DNA from: Myxococcales bacterium
Lineage (GTDB): Bacteria; Myxococcota_A; Polyangia; Nannocystales; Nannocystaceae
Direction of reading: 5' to 3'
DNA: 64,000 nt
Assembly: GCA_020633335.1 (NCBI GenBank)
Contig: JACKDU010000005.1
Location: forward strand, 1 to 64,000
Shown here piece by piece: positions 54,312 to 62,913 of the stretch (within the stretch, counting starts at the first letter, position 1; each line of letters starts with the position of its first letter). The notes under the pieces were generated by a model, which was given only the letters and a program-made list of their open reading frames with translations, was not told the origin of the DNA and did not search any database. The position numbers were made by a program, and so were the translations under genes.

Positions 54312-54713
54312 TCAGAGGGCGACCGCGGCCGCGAAGATCCCGAGGCTGATGAGGAGCACCAGCCCCTCGAGCGCGCCGCGGAGCGCCGGCGACGTCCGGC
54401 GTGCGGTGAGCTGGTGGGCGAGGGCGACGACGATCGCCAGGGCGACGAGGCCGAGCTTGACGTGGAGGCGGCCGTAGCCCCAGTCGAGGTGCATGAGCTC
54501 CACCTGGGCGACGCCGGTGATCAGCGCGATCGCCATCGCCGTCCACGAGACCCGGCCGAATTGGCGGGCGGCCGCCCGCAGGAGCTCGCGCGGCGCGCCG
54601 GCGCGGCGGAGGGCGACGACCAGCGCGCCGAGGACGATGAGGCCGCCGGTCCAGACCGCGGCGGCGAGGAGGTGGAGCCAGCGGATCGCGGGGAGGGCGT
54701 CGGCGGCGGTCAT
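54312..54713 (-). CDS. CopD-like four-helix membrane protein
   Basis: 133 residues with four membrane helices (WLHLLAAAVWTGGLIVLGAL, WTAMAIALITGVAQVELMHL, GLVALAIVVALAHQL, GLVLLISLGIFAAAVAL). The H-x-x-x-x-x-x-W-x-G-G pattern in helix 1 and the helix layout match the CopD/YtrH-like family of putative copper or haem-handling membrane proteins. No copper genes are adjacent. The PP2C gene lies 28 bp away, upstream on the same strand. Confidence 0.7.
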   Translation of the reverse strand: MTAADALPAIRWLHLLAAAVWTGGLIVLGALVVALRRAGAPRELLRAAARQFGRVSWTAMAIALITGVAQVELMHLDWGYGRLHVKLGLVALAIVVALAHQLTARRTSPALRGALEGLVLLISLGIFAAAVAL

Positions 54714-54741
54714 CGGCCGCCCATCGTACCCGCAGGCGGGC

Positions 54742-55515
54742 TCAGGGGCGATCGCCGTCGCCGTCGCCGCGGCACTCGATGAAGAGCGCGGTGATGTTGT
54801 CCTTGCCGCCGCCCTCGTTGGCCAGCTCGATCGCCCGCCGCGACGCCGAGTCGACGTCGAGCTCGAAGAGGTCGCTGAGAGTGCGCGTGGCGTCGAGGTA
54901 CTCGTGGAGGCCGTCGGAGCAGAGGAGGAAGCGGTCCCCGGGCCGGACCTCGAGGGTGCGGATGTCGACCTCGACGTAGTCCTTCTGGCCGATCGCCCGG
55001 GTGATCATGTTCTTCATCCGCGAGCGCCGGGCCTGCTCGGCGGTGATGATCCCCTCCTTCACCTGGAGGGCGACGAGCGTGTGATCTTCGGTGAGCTGCC
55101 GTACCTCGCCGTCACGGGCGAGGTAGACCCGGGAGTCGCCGACCTGGCCGATGATCCCGCGCTCGTCGACGAGGAGGAGGACCGAGGCGGTGGTGCTCAT
55201 CCCCCGGCGCTCGGGGTCGAGCTGGCCCATCCCGTGGACCATGTAGCAGGCGTTCTGGATCGCCGAGCGGACCATCGAGGTGAGGCGGACGTCGCGGTCG
55301 GGGCCCGGCGGGAGCGCGCGCAGGCGCGGGAGCTCGGCCTTGACCCACTCCCAGATCATGTCGGTGGTCTCTTCGCTGGCGATCTCGCCCCGCGCACGCC
55401 CGCCCACGCCGTCACAGACGATGAAGAGGCCGAGCTCCCGGTCGGCCCGAAACGCGTCCTCGTTGTGCGTGCGGGTCCGCCCGGTGTCGGTGCGCCCGCG
55501 GGCTCGGGTCCGCAT
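54742..55515 (-). CDS. PP2C-type protein serine/threonine phosphatase
   Basis: 257 residues. The metal-binding and catalytic motifs RTHNEDAF, GLFIVCDGVGGRARGEIAS, MSTTASVLLLVDERGI, GQVGDSRVYLARDGEVRQLT, LLCSDGLHEYL and EGGGKDNITALFIE are all present, so it should be an active Mg/Mn phosphatase. Stp-like phosphatases counter Hanks-type kinases, which are numerous in myxobacteria, but no kinase is nearby. Three 19-bp iterons lie 42 bp upstream of its start. Confidence 0.95.
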   Translation of the reverse strand: MRTRARGRTDTGRTRTHNEDAFRADRELGLFIVCDGVGGRARGEIASEETTDMIWEWVKAELPRLRALPPGPDRDVRLTSMVRSAIQNACYMVHGMGQLDPERRGMSTTASVLLLVDERGIIGQVGDSRVYLARDGEVRQLTEDHTLVALQVKEGIITAEQARRSRMKNMITRAIGQKDYVEVDIRTLEVRPGDRFLLCSDGLHEYLDATRTLSDLFELDVDSASRRAIELANEGGGKDNITALFIECRGDGDGDRP

Positions 55516-55556
55516 GGAGGGCGGACGATAGCACGCGCTCCCCGCCGCCGATCCTT

Positions 55557-55613
55557 GCCGAATTCGGTGATCTTCGCCGAATTCGGTGATCTCTGCCGAA
55601 TTCGGTGATCCCT
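55557..55613. repeat. Three tandem 19-bp iterons
   Basis: GCCGAATTCGGTGATCTTC (55557-55575), then two near-identical copies (55576-55594, 55595-55613). Each contains the palindrome CCGAATTCGG. Located between the PP2C start and the end of the pseudouridine synthase gene. Looks like an array of binding sites for a dimeric regulator. Confidence 0.85.
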
Positions 55614-56656
55614 CACGGGGCCGGATCGAGGTCTGGATCGAGGGCCCGGAGGAGCGCGTCCGGGAGGGGGGCGACGACCGGGCGCTCGTCCGCGAAGGTG
55701 CGCCCGAGATCGAGGCGCCAGGCGTGGAGGCAGAGGCGGGGCGCGGGGGCGCCGTCGTAGATCGGGTCGCCGACGATCGGCCAGCCGATCGCGGCGAGGT
55801 GGACCCGGGCCTGATGCCGGCGGCCGCTGATCAGCCGGAGGAGGAAGAGACGGCGTTCGCCGCGTTCGGCGAGGATCTGGAGGAGGGTCGACGCGGGGGC
55901 GCCATCGTCGCGGACGGCCACCAGGCCCCGTCCTTGGCCGTGGCCGAGGGGGAGGTCGATGGCCGAGAGCGGCAAGGTCGGCGGCGTGGTGAGGCCGTGG
56001 GTGGCGAGGTCGGCGGCGAGGTCGGCCGGCGGCGCGGCGGGGGCCTCGACCGTGAGGAGGTGCGCGAAGTCGCGCTCATTGCCGGAGTCGGCGGCGAGGT
56101 CGGCCGGTCGGCGATGGCCGATCGCGGCATAGTGCTTGCCGACCCGCCCCTCGGCGAAGGCGCGGCGGCCGGCGACCCAGGCGTCGCGGGTCCGGGCGAG
56201 GGCGACGACCCCGGAGGTCAGGTGGTCGAGGCGGTGGAGGAGGCCGGCCTCGCGGGGGTCCTCGCTGGCGGCGCGGCACTCGGGGAAGCGCTCGGCGACG
56301 CGATCCGCGAGGGCGGGGGGCTCGTCCGGGCGGAGGCGGTGAGAGGCGAGCCCGGCGGGCTTGAGGACGTAGACCAGGTCGGCGCTCGTCCGCAGGATCA
56401 CGGGCGGGTCGGCGTCGGTGGCGGGCTCGAGCGTCGACGGGCCGGGGCGCGGGCGGAGGACCAGCTCCATCCCCGCGCGGACGCGGGTCGAGGGCGGCGC
56501 GGGGCGGCCATCGATCAGGAGGTCGCCGGCGAGGGCCATCGCCCGGGCGACCCGCCGGGAGAGGCCGGGGATCCGCCGACCGAGGACCACGTCCGCGCGC
56601 TCGCCGAGATCCTCGGGGGCGGCGACGCGGTGGACGATCGGCGGCGGCGAGGGCAT
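55613..56656 (-). CDS. RluA-family pseudouridine synthase
   Basis: 347 residues. N-terminal S4-like RNA-binding part (~1-75, ERADVVLGRRIPGLSRRVAR) and a synthase core with catalytic HRLDHLTSGVVALARTRDAW and RLISGRRHQARVHLAAIGWP. It isomerises uridines in rRNA or tRNA. The order and motifs fit the RluA/RluD branch; the exact target cannot be told. Its stop overlaps the last iteron. Confidence 0.9.
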   Translation of the reverse strand: MPSPPPIVHRVAAPEDLGERADVVLGRRIPGLSRRVARAMALAGDLLIDGRPAPPSTRVRAGMELVLRPRPGPSTLEPATDADPPVILRTSADLVYVLKPAGLASHRLRPDEPPALADRVAERFPECRAASEDPREAGLLHRLDHLTSGVVALARTRDAWVAGRRAFAEGRVGKHYAAIGHRRPADLAADSGNERDFAHLLTVEAPAAPPADLAADLATHGLTTPPTLPLSAIDLPLGHGQGRGLVAVRDDGAPASTLLQILAERGERRLFLLRLISGRRHQARVHLAAIGWPIVGDPIYDGAPAPRLCLHAWRLDLGRTFADERPVVAPLPDALLRALDPDLDPAP

Positions 56657-56807
56657 CGGCGCTGCCTTCCTAGCACCATCGGCGGGTGCGCGTCGCGTGC
56701 GGTCCCGTCGCGCCGCTGCGGATAGCCTCGATCGCGGCGCCGACGGGCAGATCGTGGCAGGCGCCGTGGGGCGAGCGCGGACGGGCAGCTCGCGGGTGGT
56801 GAGCGAC
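56657..56807. other. Intergenic region with decayed copy of moeA 3' end
   Basis: No gene. The segment CTCGATCGCGGCGCCGACGG... around 56730-56800 repeats, with changes, the 3' end of moeA (56820-56860); GACGGGCAGCTCGCGGGT occurs in both. Read on the minus strand it gives DLPVGAAIEAI, echoing ELPVGAEVEAI of MoeA. Confidence 0.5.
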
Positions 56808-58052
56808 TCAGGCGTCGACGAGGATCGCCTCGACCTCGGCGCCGACGGGCAGCTCGCGGGTCCCCGGCGGGATCACCAGGAGGGCGTTGTGGCCGGCGAG
56901 CGAGCGGAGCGAGCCGGAGCGCTGTTGCCCGAGGGGGCGGGCCTCGTCGCCGTCGACGCGGGCGCGGACGATGTGGGCGCGCCCGCCCGCGCCGGGGGCC
57001 GGGGCCGCGAGGGTGACCCGTCGCCTCGGCCTTCGCCAGCCGTCGGGGAGGCCGAGGAGGCGGGCCAGGAGCGGCCGCACCAGCATCTCGAAGGTCACGT
57101 AGGTGCTGGCGGGGTTGCCGGGGAGGGCGAAGACCCAGGCCTCGCCGAGGCGGCCGAAGGTCAGCGGCCGTCCGGGGCGGAGGTTGAGGCGGGTGAAGCG
57201 GGGCTGCAGGCCGAGGGTGGCGAGGGCGGCGGCGACGTGGTCGTGATCGCCGACCGAGATCCCGCCCGAGGTCAGGAGCACGTCGGCGCTGGCGAGCGCG
57301 CCGCGGAGCGCGTCGACGGTCGCGCCGAGCGAGTCGGCGACCGGCGGGCGCTCGTCGGCGGGGACCCCGAGCTCGCGGCAGAGGGCCGCGAGCATCATCC
57401 CGTTGGTGCTGATCACCTCGCCGGGGGCCGGGGTCGCGCCGATCGGCCGGAGCTCGTCGCCGGTGCAGAGGATCGCCACCCGCGGGCGGCGGTGGATCGG
57501 CGCGCTGGGGTGGCCCGCGGACGCCAGGAGGGCGAGCTCGCCGGGGCCCAGGCGGGCGCCGGCGTCGAGGAGGAGCGAGCCCTCGGCGACCTCGGAGCCG
57601 GCGGCGCGGACGAAGTGGCCGGGCCGCACGGGGCCGCTGCGCTGGCCGTCGACGACGATCTCCCCGGGCGCGTCGGGGTCGCGATCGACGTCCTCCTGGG
57701 CGACCACCGCGTCGGCGCCGGGCGGGAGGAGGGCGCCGGTGGCGATCCGGGTCGCCTCGCCGTCGCCGACGGGGGCGCGGGCCGGGTGGCCAGCGGCGCT
57801 CTCGTCGTGGGCGCGGAGGCGGGTGCGCGCGCCAGCGCGGAGCGAGCTCGCCCGCAGCGCCCAGCCGTCCATCATGCTGGTGTCGGCGAGCGGGAGGCGC
57901 CAGCGCGCGTGGAGGGGCGCGGCGAGGACCGCCCCGAGCGCCTCGCGGATCGGCGCGTCCTCGGCCGGCAGCGGCGCGGCGTCGGCGAGGACGCGGGCGA
58001 GCGCGTCGGCGAGGTCGAGGGCGGGCGGCGGCGAGGTCGGGGCGGCGGACAT
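56808..58052 (-). CDS. moeA: Molybdopterin molybdotransferase MoeA
   Basis: 414 residues from ATG 58052 (MSAAPTSPPPALDLADALAR); an ATG at 58073 would add seven residues. MoeA inserts molybdate into adenylylated molybdopterin. ADTSMMDGWALRA, RIATGALLPPGADAVVAQED, AILCTGDEL, VLLTSGGISVGDHDHV and FALPGNPASTYVTFEMLVRP are family motifs. No other moa/mob genes are adjacent. The TGTCC palindrome at 58066-58081 overlaps the possible longer start. Confidence 0.94.
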   Translation of the reverse strand: MSAAPTSPPPALDLADALARVLADAAPLPAEDAPIREALGAVLAAPLHARWRLPLADTSMMDGWALRASSLRAGARTRLRAHDESAAGHPARAPVGDGEATRIATGALLPPGADAVVAQEDVDRDPDAPGEIVVDGQRSGPVRPGHFVRAAGSEVAEGSLLLDAGARLGPGELALLASAGHPSAPIHRRPRVAILCTGDELRPIGATPAPGEVISTNGMMLAALCRELGVPADERPPVADSLGATVDALRGALASADVLLTSGGISVGDHDHVAAALATLGLQPRFTRLNLRPGRPLTFGRLGEAWVFALPGNPASTYVTFEMLVRPLLARLLGLPDGWRRPRRRVTLAAPAPGAGGRAHIVRARVDGDEARPLGQQRSGSLRSLAGHNALLVIPPGTRELPVGAEVEAILVDA

Positions 58053-58065
58053 GGTGGCGATCTCA

Positions 58066-58081
58066 ATGTCCATTCGGACAT
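58066..58081. repeat. TGTCC/GGACA palindrome
   Basis: ATGTCC-attc-GGACAT, 14 bp upstream of the moeA start. The core and spacer length match the copy at 33423-33438. Its position would suit an operator for moeA. Confidence 0.65.
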
Positions 58082-58127
58082 GTTCTTTGGGTCTCTCGAT
58101 CGAGGGGCGCCGCGATCGAGGCGCGCC

Positions 58128-60311
58128 TCAGTCGGTCACCGAGGGGAGGGGATCGCCGGCGGGGGGCCGCGACGGCTTGCTCGCGCCTGCGCTCGAGCCC
58201 GAGCTCCTGGAGCTGCCGCCCGACTTCTTGGTCCCGCCACCGGTCGACTTCTTCGCGCTCGGCTTCTTCGACGAGCTCTTGCGCGACCAGCCGCGGGTCC
58301 CCGGGAGCTTGGTCGAGTCGGCGGTCGACGGCTCATCGGCGTCGGCCGGCGCGCCCTCACCGAGCTCGGGCGGCGGCTCGGCGGGGCTCTCCCCGGCCTC
58401 GGCGGCGCTGGTCGGCGGCGCGGCGATCACCGCGGCCGCGTCGACGGTCGAGGTCGGCTGGGGATCGGGCGCCTTGATCGTCCCCTTGGTCTTGCCGCTG
58501 GCGACGTAGACCACCAGCACCTCGCCCTTGGCCGGCTTGTGGCTGCGCGGGAGCCCGTTGATCCGGGCGATGTCCCCCTCGCTGAGGTCGAAGCGCTTGC
58601 CGATCTTGGCGAGGGTGTCGCCGCTCCGCGCCTTGTAGCCCCGGCGGACCAGGCCGCGGCGGGCGAGGGCGCGCTCCAGGTGCTCGGCCGAGCCGCGGAT
58701 CACGTGGTCGACCTCGCCGGGCCCGTAGATCTTGACCTCGGCGGCGCCCGGGTTGAAGTCGGCGCCGACGATCACCTGGAGGATCTGCCCGGGCTGGATC
58801 CGCGCCTGAGGATCGAGATCGTTCCAGGCGACGATCGACTCCCAGGGGACCGAGAAGGCCTCGGCGAGCCCGCGCGGGGTGGTCGCCCGGGTCGCCTCGA
58901 AGAAGACCAGGCGCTCGCCCGGACGGAGGCTGACCGCCGGGACCGCGGCCAGCGGGCGCTCGCCCGGCGGCGGGGCCTTGGCGGCGCCGCCCTTGCGGGG
59001 GACCACGAGGACGACCTCGCGCGCGAGCTCGGCGTTGTCCTCGAGGCGGTTGAGCTTGCGGAGGTTGCCCTCGCTGATCCCGTGGGCGGCGGCGATCGAC
59101 GCCGCGGTCTCGCCGTAGCGGACGGGGTAGCTCGTCAGGGTCGCGGCCTCGGAGACCAGGCGGCCCTGGCTCTGCTGGAGGAGCGCGCGCTTGGCCTTGG
59201 GCACCCGCACCGGCTGCTCGCCGGCGTCGGGGGCGGTGCGGCCGCGGACGTAGCGGGCGTTGAGCTCGGCGATCAGCTCGGGGTCCTCGCCGATCAGCGC
59301 GGCGACCGACGCGAGCGAGGTCGCCGCCGGGACCATCACCTCGGCCCACTCGACCGAGGGCAGCGCCTCGAGGTTCGCGGGGTCGACGGCGAAGGCCCGG
59401 CGGTTGCGGCCGACGACCGCGGCCGCGACGATCTTCGGGACGTAGAGCGTGGTCGCCTGCGGGAGGCCGCTCTCGATCTCGCAGAGCGCCCAGAAGTTGT
59501 TGGTGTTGTAGCGGCTGACGCTGGTGAGGACGAGGCCGTAGCCGCCGTTGTAGGCGGCGAGCGCCATCTCCCACGAGCCGAAGCGGGCGCGGAGATCCTT
59601 GAGGTAGGCGGCGGCCGCGTAGGTCGAGCGCTCGACGTCGAGGCGCTCGTCGATCCAAAACGAGCGCTCGAGCCCGTAGACCCGGCCGGTCCCCTCCATG
59701 AACTGCCACATGCCGGCGGCGCCGACCTTCGAGCGCCGCTGGGGGATGAAGCCGCTCTCGGCCATCGCCACGAAGACGAGGTCCTCGGGGACGCCGACCT
59801 CGCGGAGGATCGCCCGCAGGCGGCCCTCGTAGCGGCCCATCCGCCGGATCCAGCCGCGGATCAGCGCCTTGCCCTTGGGATCGTCGCGGAAGTAGCGGAG
59901 GTAGGTGATGGTCGCGTCCGACCAGCGGACGCTGAGCTCGGGGAGCTTCAGCTCGCGGAGCCAGGGCTCGGGCGGCGGGCGGTGGAGGGCCGCGGTCGGC
60001 GGCACCTCGCTCCGCTCGAATGCGGCCAGATCGGCGCGCGCGAGCGACTCGGGCTCGACCGGTCGGGGGACGTGGGCCTCATGGATCGTCGCGCCCTCGG
60101 GGCGGCCGCCGCGGACCTTGTCGCGGCCGCTCCAGGCGATCCGGAGCGGTCCGACGCTCTCCAGCGGCTCGCTGGACGCGGCCTCGGAGGGCGCCTGGGC
60201 CTCCTTGGGCGGCGTCTGAGCCCCAGCACGGCTTGCGCCGAGGAGGCAGAGGGTGAGCGCCACGCAGATCCCTGGGCGTGGCCTGCGCCTGGCGACGGCG
60301 GGCACTCGCAT
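58128..60311 (-). CDS. LysM-containing lytic transglycosylase, MltD-like
   Basis: 727 residues. Signal peptide (~1-32), then an SLT domain (~180-310): the catalytic Glu is in FVAMAESGFIPQRRS, followed by KVGAAGMWQFMEGTGRVYGL, ERSTYAAAAYLKDLRARFGS and ALAAYNGGYG. LysM-type modules follow (YPVRYGETAASIAAAHGISE, LRPGERLVFFEATRATTPRG, YKARSGDTLAKIGKRFDLSE), which bind peptidoglycan. The C-terminal ~90 residues are a Ser/Lys/Gly-rich basic tail. Cleaves peptidoglycan in the periplasm. Divergent from tatA, with 45 bp between the starts. Confidence 0.9.
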   Translation of the reverse strand: MRVPAVARRRPRPGICVALTLCLLGASRAGAQTPPKEAQAPSEAASSEPLESVGPLRIAWSGRDKVRGGRPEGATIHEAHVPRPVEPESLARADLAAFERSEVPPTAALHRPPPEPWLRELKLPELSVRWSDATITYLRYFRDDPKGKALIRGWIRRMGRYEGRLRAILREVGVPEDLVFVAMAESGFIPQRRSKVGAAGMWQFMEGTGRVYGLERSFWIDERLDVERSTYAAAAYLKDLRARFGSWEMALAAYNGGYGLVLTSVSRYNTNNFWALCEIESGLPQATTLYVPKIVAAAVVGRNRRAFAVDPANLEALPSVEWAEVMVPAATSLASVAALIGEDPELIAELNARYVRGRTAPDAGEQPVRVPKAKRALLQQSQGRLVSEAATLTSYPVRYGETAASIAAAHGISEGNLRKLNRLEDNAELAREVVLVVPRKGGAAKAPPPGERPLAAVPAVSLRPGERLVFFEATRATTPRGLAEAFSVPWESIVAWNDLDPQARIQPGQILQVIVGADFNPGAAEVKIYGPGEVDHVIRGSAEHLERALARRGLVRRGYKARSGDTLAKIGKRFDLSEGDIARINGLPRSHKPAKGEVLVVYVASGKTKGTIKAPDPQPTSTVDAAAVIAAPPTSAAEAGESPAEPPPELGEGAPADADEPSTADSTKLPGTRGWSRKSSSKKPSAKKSTGGGTKKSGGSSRSSGSSAGASKPSRPPAGDPLPSVTD

Positions 60312-60356
60312 GCGCTCACGCTAGCAAAGGCGCGGCAAAGGGACTACCTTTCGGCC

Positions 60357-60587
60357 ATGCTCATGGCCATCGCAATCGGCGGGATGGAGATCCTGATCAT
60401 CATCGCCATCGTCCTCCTCGTCTTCGGCCCCTCCAAGCTGCCGCAGCTGGGTGAGAGCGTCGGCAAGATGCTCCGGGGCTTTCGCAAGGAGATGAAGGCG
60501 CTCGAGGAGGACAAGATCGCCGATCGTGAGCGGGAGAAGGAGAAGGGCGGGGAGATCGACGTCACCCCGGCCGATCGTTCGAGCTAG
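60357..60587 (+). CDS. tatA: Sec-independent translocase subunit TatA/B
   Basis: 76 residues. MLMAIAIGGMEILIIIAIVL is the membrane helix, followed by the FGPSKLPQLGESVGKMLRGF amphipathic helix with the FGP motif and an acidic, Lys-rich tail. It forms the protein-conducting pore of twin-arginine export. Starts at ATG 60357, 60363 and 60384 are all possible. tatB and tatC are not in the window; the gene stands alone. Confidence 0.92.
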   Translation: MLMAIAIGGMEILIIIAIVLLVFGPSKLPQLGESVGKMLRGFRKEMKALEEDKIADREREKEKGGEIDVTPADRSS

Positions 60588-60615
60588 CCGCGGCGCCGCG
60601 TCGCCGCCAACGACG

Positions 60616-60649
60616 GAGGCCGTCGCCCTCGCGGGCGGCGGCCTCTCTT
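60616..60649 (+). terminator. Terminator hairpin after tatA
   Basis: GAGGCCGTCGCC (60616-60627) pairs with GGCGGCGGCCTC (60634-60645), one G-T mismatch, 6-nt loop, then TCTT. Typical position and shape. Confidence 0.55.
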
Positions 60650-60701
60650 GCGTCCAGGGGTTGTCGTCCCCGCGGAGTCTTCCTCGGGGACCCTGGCGGG
60701 C

Positions 60702-61601
60702 TCACTTGCCGGGCTGGAGGAGCTTCAGCGGGTTGAGCTGGCCGGTCTTGACGAAGGTGATCGCCAGGACGATGAGGATGATGACGATGAGGATGCCCCA
60801 GACGAGGCCGGAGCCCTTGCCCTCCTCCTCGGCCGGCTTGTGGGGCTCGGCGGCCTTCTCGGGCGGCGGGGCCTTCTCGATGGCGGGCTCGGGCTCGGGG
60901 GCCTTCTCGATGGCGGGCTCGGGCTCGGGCGCAGCGGCGACGGGCTCGGGCTCGGGCGCAGCGGCGACGGGCTCAGGCTCGGCGACGGGCTCGGGCTCGG
61001 GCGCAGCGGCGACGGGCTCGGGCTCGGGCGCAGCGGCGACGGGCTCGGGCTCAGGCGCAGCGGCGACGGGCTCGGGCTCAGGCTGACGATCGTGCTCCTG
61101 CACCGCGGCCGCGAGGGAACCTGGCAGATCGGACAGGTTCGAACCGGAGAGGAGCGAGCTCGCAGGCGGCTCGGCCATCTTCGACGCGGGCTCGACGGGC
61201 TTGGCCGCGGCGGGCTGGACCTCGACGGGCTCGGGGGCGCTGACGACGGGCGTCGGGGCGGGCCGCGGGGCGGCGGCGGCGGTGGTCTTCGCGGCGACCG
61301 GCGGCGACGTCGGCACGCGAGCGGCGGGGCGAGGGGCCTCCACCGGCTTCGGCGGCGGCGGCTTGGGGAGGGCGTGCTGGGTCAGCTTGTGGCCCTCGGC
61401 GAGGGCCTGGTTGTAGTCGTCCTCGCTCCGGAAGCCATCAGCGAGGAGCATCTCCGGCTCGCGCAGCGACGGATCGTTCGCCGCCTCGAAGTCCAGGATG
61501 ACGCGGTACTCGCAGTGCGGGCACTGCACCTGGACGAGCGGCGCGACCTGGTCGTCTGGGAGCTGGTACGGCTTGGTGCAGTTGGGGCAGGCGATGATCA
61601 T
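60702..61601 (-). CDS. Zinc-ribbon protein with repeated Pro/Glu linker and C-terminal helix
   Basis: 299 residues. The N-terminal MIIACPNCTKPYQLPDDQV and QCPHCEYRVILDFEA form an MJ0042-type zinc ribbon (two CxxC). A Pro/Ala/Glu linker (~90-260) contains five copies of EPEPVAAAP. One membrane helix (GLVWGILIVIILIVLAITFV) lies near the C-terminus. The layout (cytosolic zinc ribbon, long linker, membrane anchor) recurs in myxobacterial gliding and signalling proteins. Its ATG overlaps the stop of the outer-membrane protein gene by 1 nt (TAATG), so the two are coupled. Confidence 0.8.
   Translation of the reverse strand: MIIACPNCTKPYQLPDDQVAPLVQVQCPHCEYRVILDFEAANDPSLREPEMLLADGFRSEDDYNQALAEGHKLTQHALPKPPPPKPVEAPRPAARVPTSPPVAAKTTAAAAPRPAPTPVVSAPEPVEVQPAAAKPVEPASKMAEPPASSLLSGSNLSDLPGSLAAAVQEHDRQPEPEPVAAAPEPEPVAAAPEPEPVAAAPEPEPVAEPEPVAAAPEPEPVAAAPEPEPAIEKAPEPEPAIEKAPPPEKAAEPHKPAEEEGKGSGLVWGILIVIILIVLAITFVKTGQLNPLKLLQPGK
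60921..61085 (-). repeat. 27-bp tandem coding repeat
   Basis: Unit GGGCTCGGGCTCGGGCGCAG plus CGGCGAC, with a shortened unit in the middle, encodes EPEPVAAAP repeats. Lies wholly inside the zinc-ribbon protein gene. Confidence 0.85.
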
Positions 61602-62497
61602 TAGAAGTCGAGGCCCAGGGAGAGGGTGTACTGCTGCTGAAGACCGGAGGAGTCCTGGATCTTCATCCCGTTGAGCTCGCCGTCACGACCGCCGCCGGGG
61701 ACGATCATGGCTTCGACGCCGAGGCGGAGGACGCTGAAGATGAAGCGGGCGCCGAGGAAGGGGCGATGGCGGAGGATCGCCCCGGCGTCCTTGAAGATGA
61801 ACTCGTTCGGGCCGCTTGATCCCTCGAGGTACTCGTCGGTCCCCGGCGTGATGTCGAGGACGTGCGAGCGCGCGAGGATGAAGAGCGCCTGGTAGCCGAT
61901 GTACGGCGTGATGTTGAAGGTCTTGCCGACGCCGAAGACGTGGGAGATCGAGATGTCACCCGACGCCGTCGTCATGTTCATGTCCGCGGAGCCGACGAGG
62001 CGGGAGAACGCGCCGCGGAGGGCGATCGACGGGATCGGCAGGTGGTGGAAGCCCTCGTGGAGGGCGACCTTGCCGTAGCCGCCGAAGGTCCACATCCGGC
62101 TGTCGAAGAGGTGGGTCGCGCCAGCGCCGACCTCGATGCCCGGCCAGAGGCCCTTGCGGCCCATGATCTGCATCGTCGACGCGGCCTTGTTGATCCCACG
62201 ACCGTCAGTGGCGTCGGTCCAGAACTGGGCGCCCTTGCTGATCGTGTTGATGCTGAAGTCGCCGGACACCGCGAAGCCGCTGAGGCCGAGGGTGTCGGCG
62301 CTGTCGACCGGCTTGGGGGCCATCAATACGCCGAGCTCGGAGGCCACCGAGCGGAACGCAGCATCGTCGCCGACTGGCACCCCGCCCGAGACCGACCCGA
62401 GCCGAGAGAGGTTCAGATCGTAGGTACCCGCCATCGCCTCTTGCGACGACAGGCCGGCGGCCACTAGGGCAAACGAGAAGAGGAACCGTCTGGGCAT
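61601..62497 (-). CDS. Outer-membrane beta-barrel-like protein
   Basis: 298 residues. Signal peptide MPRRFLFSFALVAAGLSSQE with a cleavage site after EAMA-G. The mature chain has alternating hydrophobic strands (WPGIEVGAGATHLFDSRMWT, GYGKVALHEGFHHLPIPSIA, FNITPYIGYQALFILARSHV) and ends with an aromatic residue after LSLGLDF, the usual barrel assembly signal. Function unknown. First gene of a pair with the zinc-ribbon protein. Confidence 0.78.
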   Translation of the reverse strand: MPRRFLFSFALVAAGLSSQEAMAGTYDLNLSRLGSVSGGVPVGDDAAFRSVASELGVLMAPKPVDSADTLGLSGFAVSGDFSINTISKGAQFWTDATDGRGINKAASTMQIMGRKGLWPGIEVGAGATHLFDSRMWTFGGYGKVALHEGFHHLPIPSIALRGAFSRLVGSADMNMTTASGDISISHVFGVGKTFNITPYIGYQALFILARSHVLDITPGTDEYLEGSSGPNEFIFKDAGAILRHRPFLGARFIFSVLRLGVEAMIVPGGGRDGELNGMKIQDSSGLQQQYTLSLGLDF

Positions 62498-62913
62498 GCG
62501 AAGCTCCGGAGATCAGCGGTCGGCGGAGCGTAGCTTGCGCCAGACTTGCGTGTCAAGGTTCGCGCTCTGGGCTGGAAGTGGCGAAGAGGCCGGGTTAAAG
62601 GCGCACAAAAGCCCTTTCCAGGGTGCTACTGGGGGGCCACGGAGGGTCGCCTCTGCGCCCTTGCGGCGGGGTCTCGGTCGGCGCGCGGGGGCGCGGGGGA
62701 GGGGGATCCCAGGCGATCTGCGGCGGCGCGTCGACGCGCACCTTTGGCGCCGTGACGCGGTGAGATCACCGAGTGGGAGGCGCGCGGGGCCGGCCGGTGG
62801 CCGCGGCGATGGTCGCTTGTGCAACGTTTTTCGGGGCGGGGGGCGCCCCGGGTGCGCGTCTCGATTGACCGTCTGCGGGGGCCGCTGCTAGCTTGCGCCG
62901 GCCCAGCGCGCCG
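62498..62913. other. 416-bp divergent intergenic region
   Basis: No supported gene. It is the control region between the outer-membrane protein and the LolC/E-like permease. The AT-richer GGTTAAAGGCGCACAAAAGC (about 62593-62612) may hold promoter elements, but no clear boxes are seen. Confidence 0.55.

Noticed and set aside
60921..61085. Regular repeats that might suggest a CRISPR array
   Set aside because: Units are contiguous without spacers and encode EPEPVAAAP in frame.
61113..61136. GAACCTG...CAGGTTC inverted repeat
   Set aside because: Within coding sequence; no sign of regulatory placement.
61132..61147. GGTTCGAACC, resembling a tRNA T-arm
   Set aside because: No acceptor stem, D-arm or anticodon arm around it; it lies within the coding sequence of the zinc-ribbon protein.
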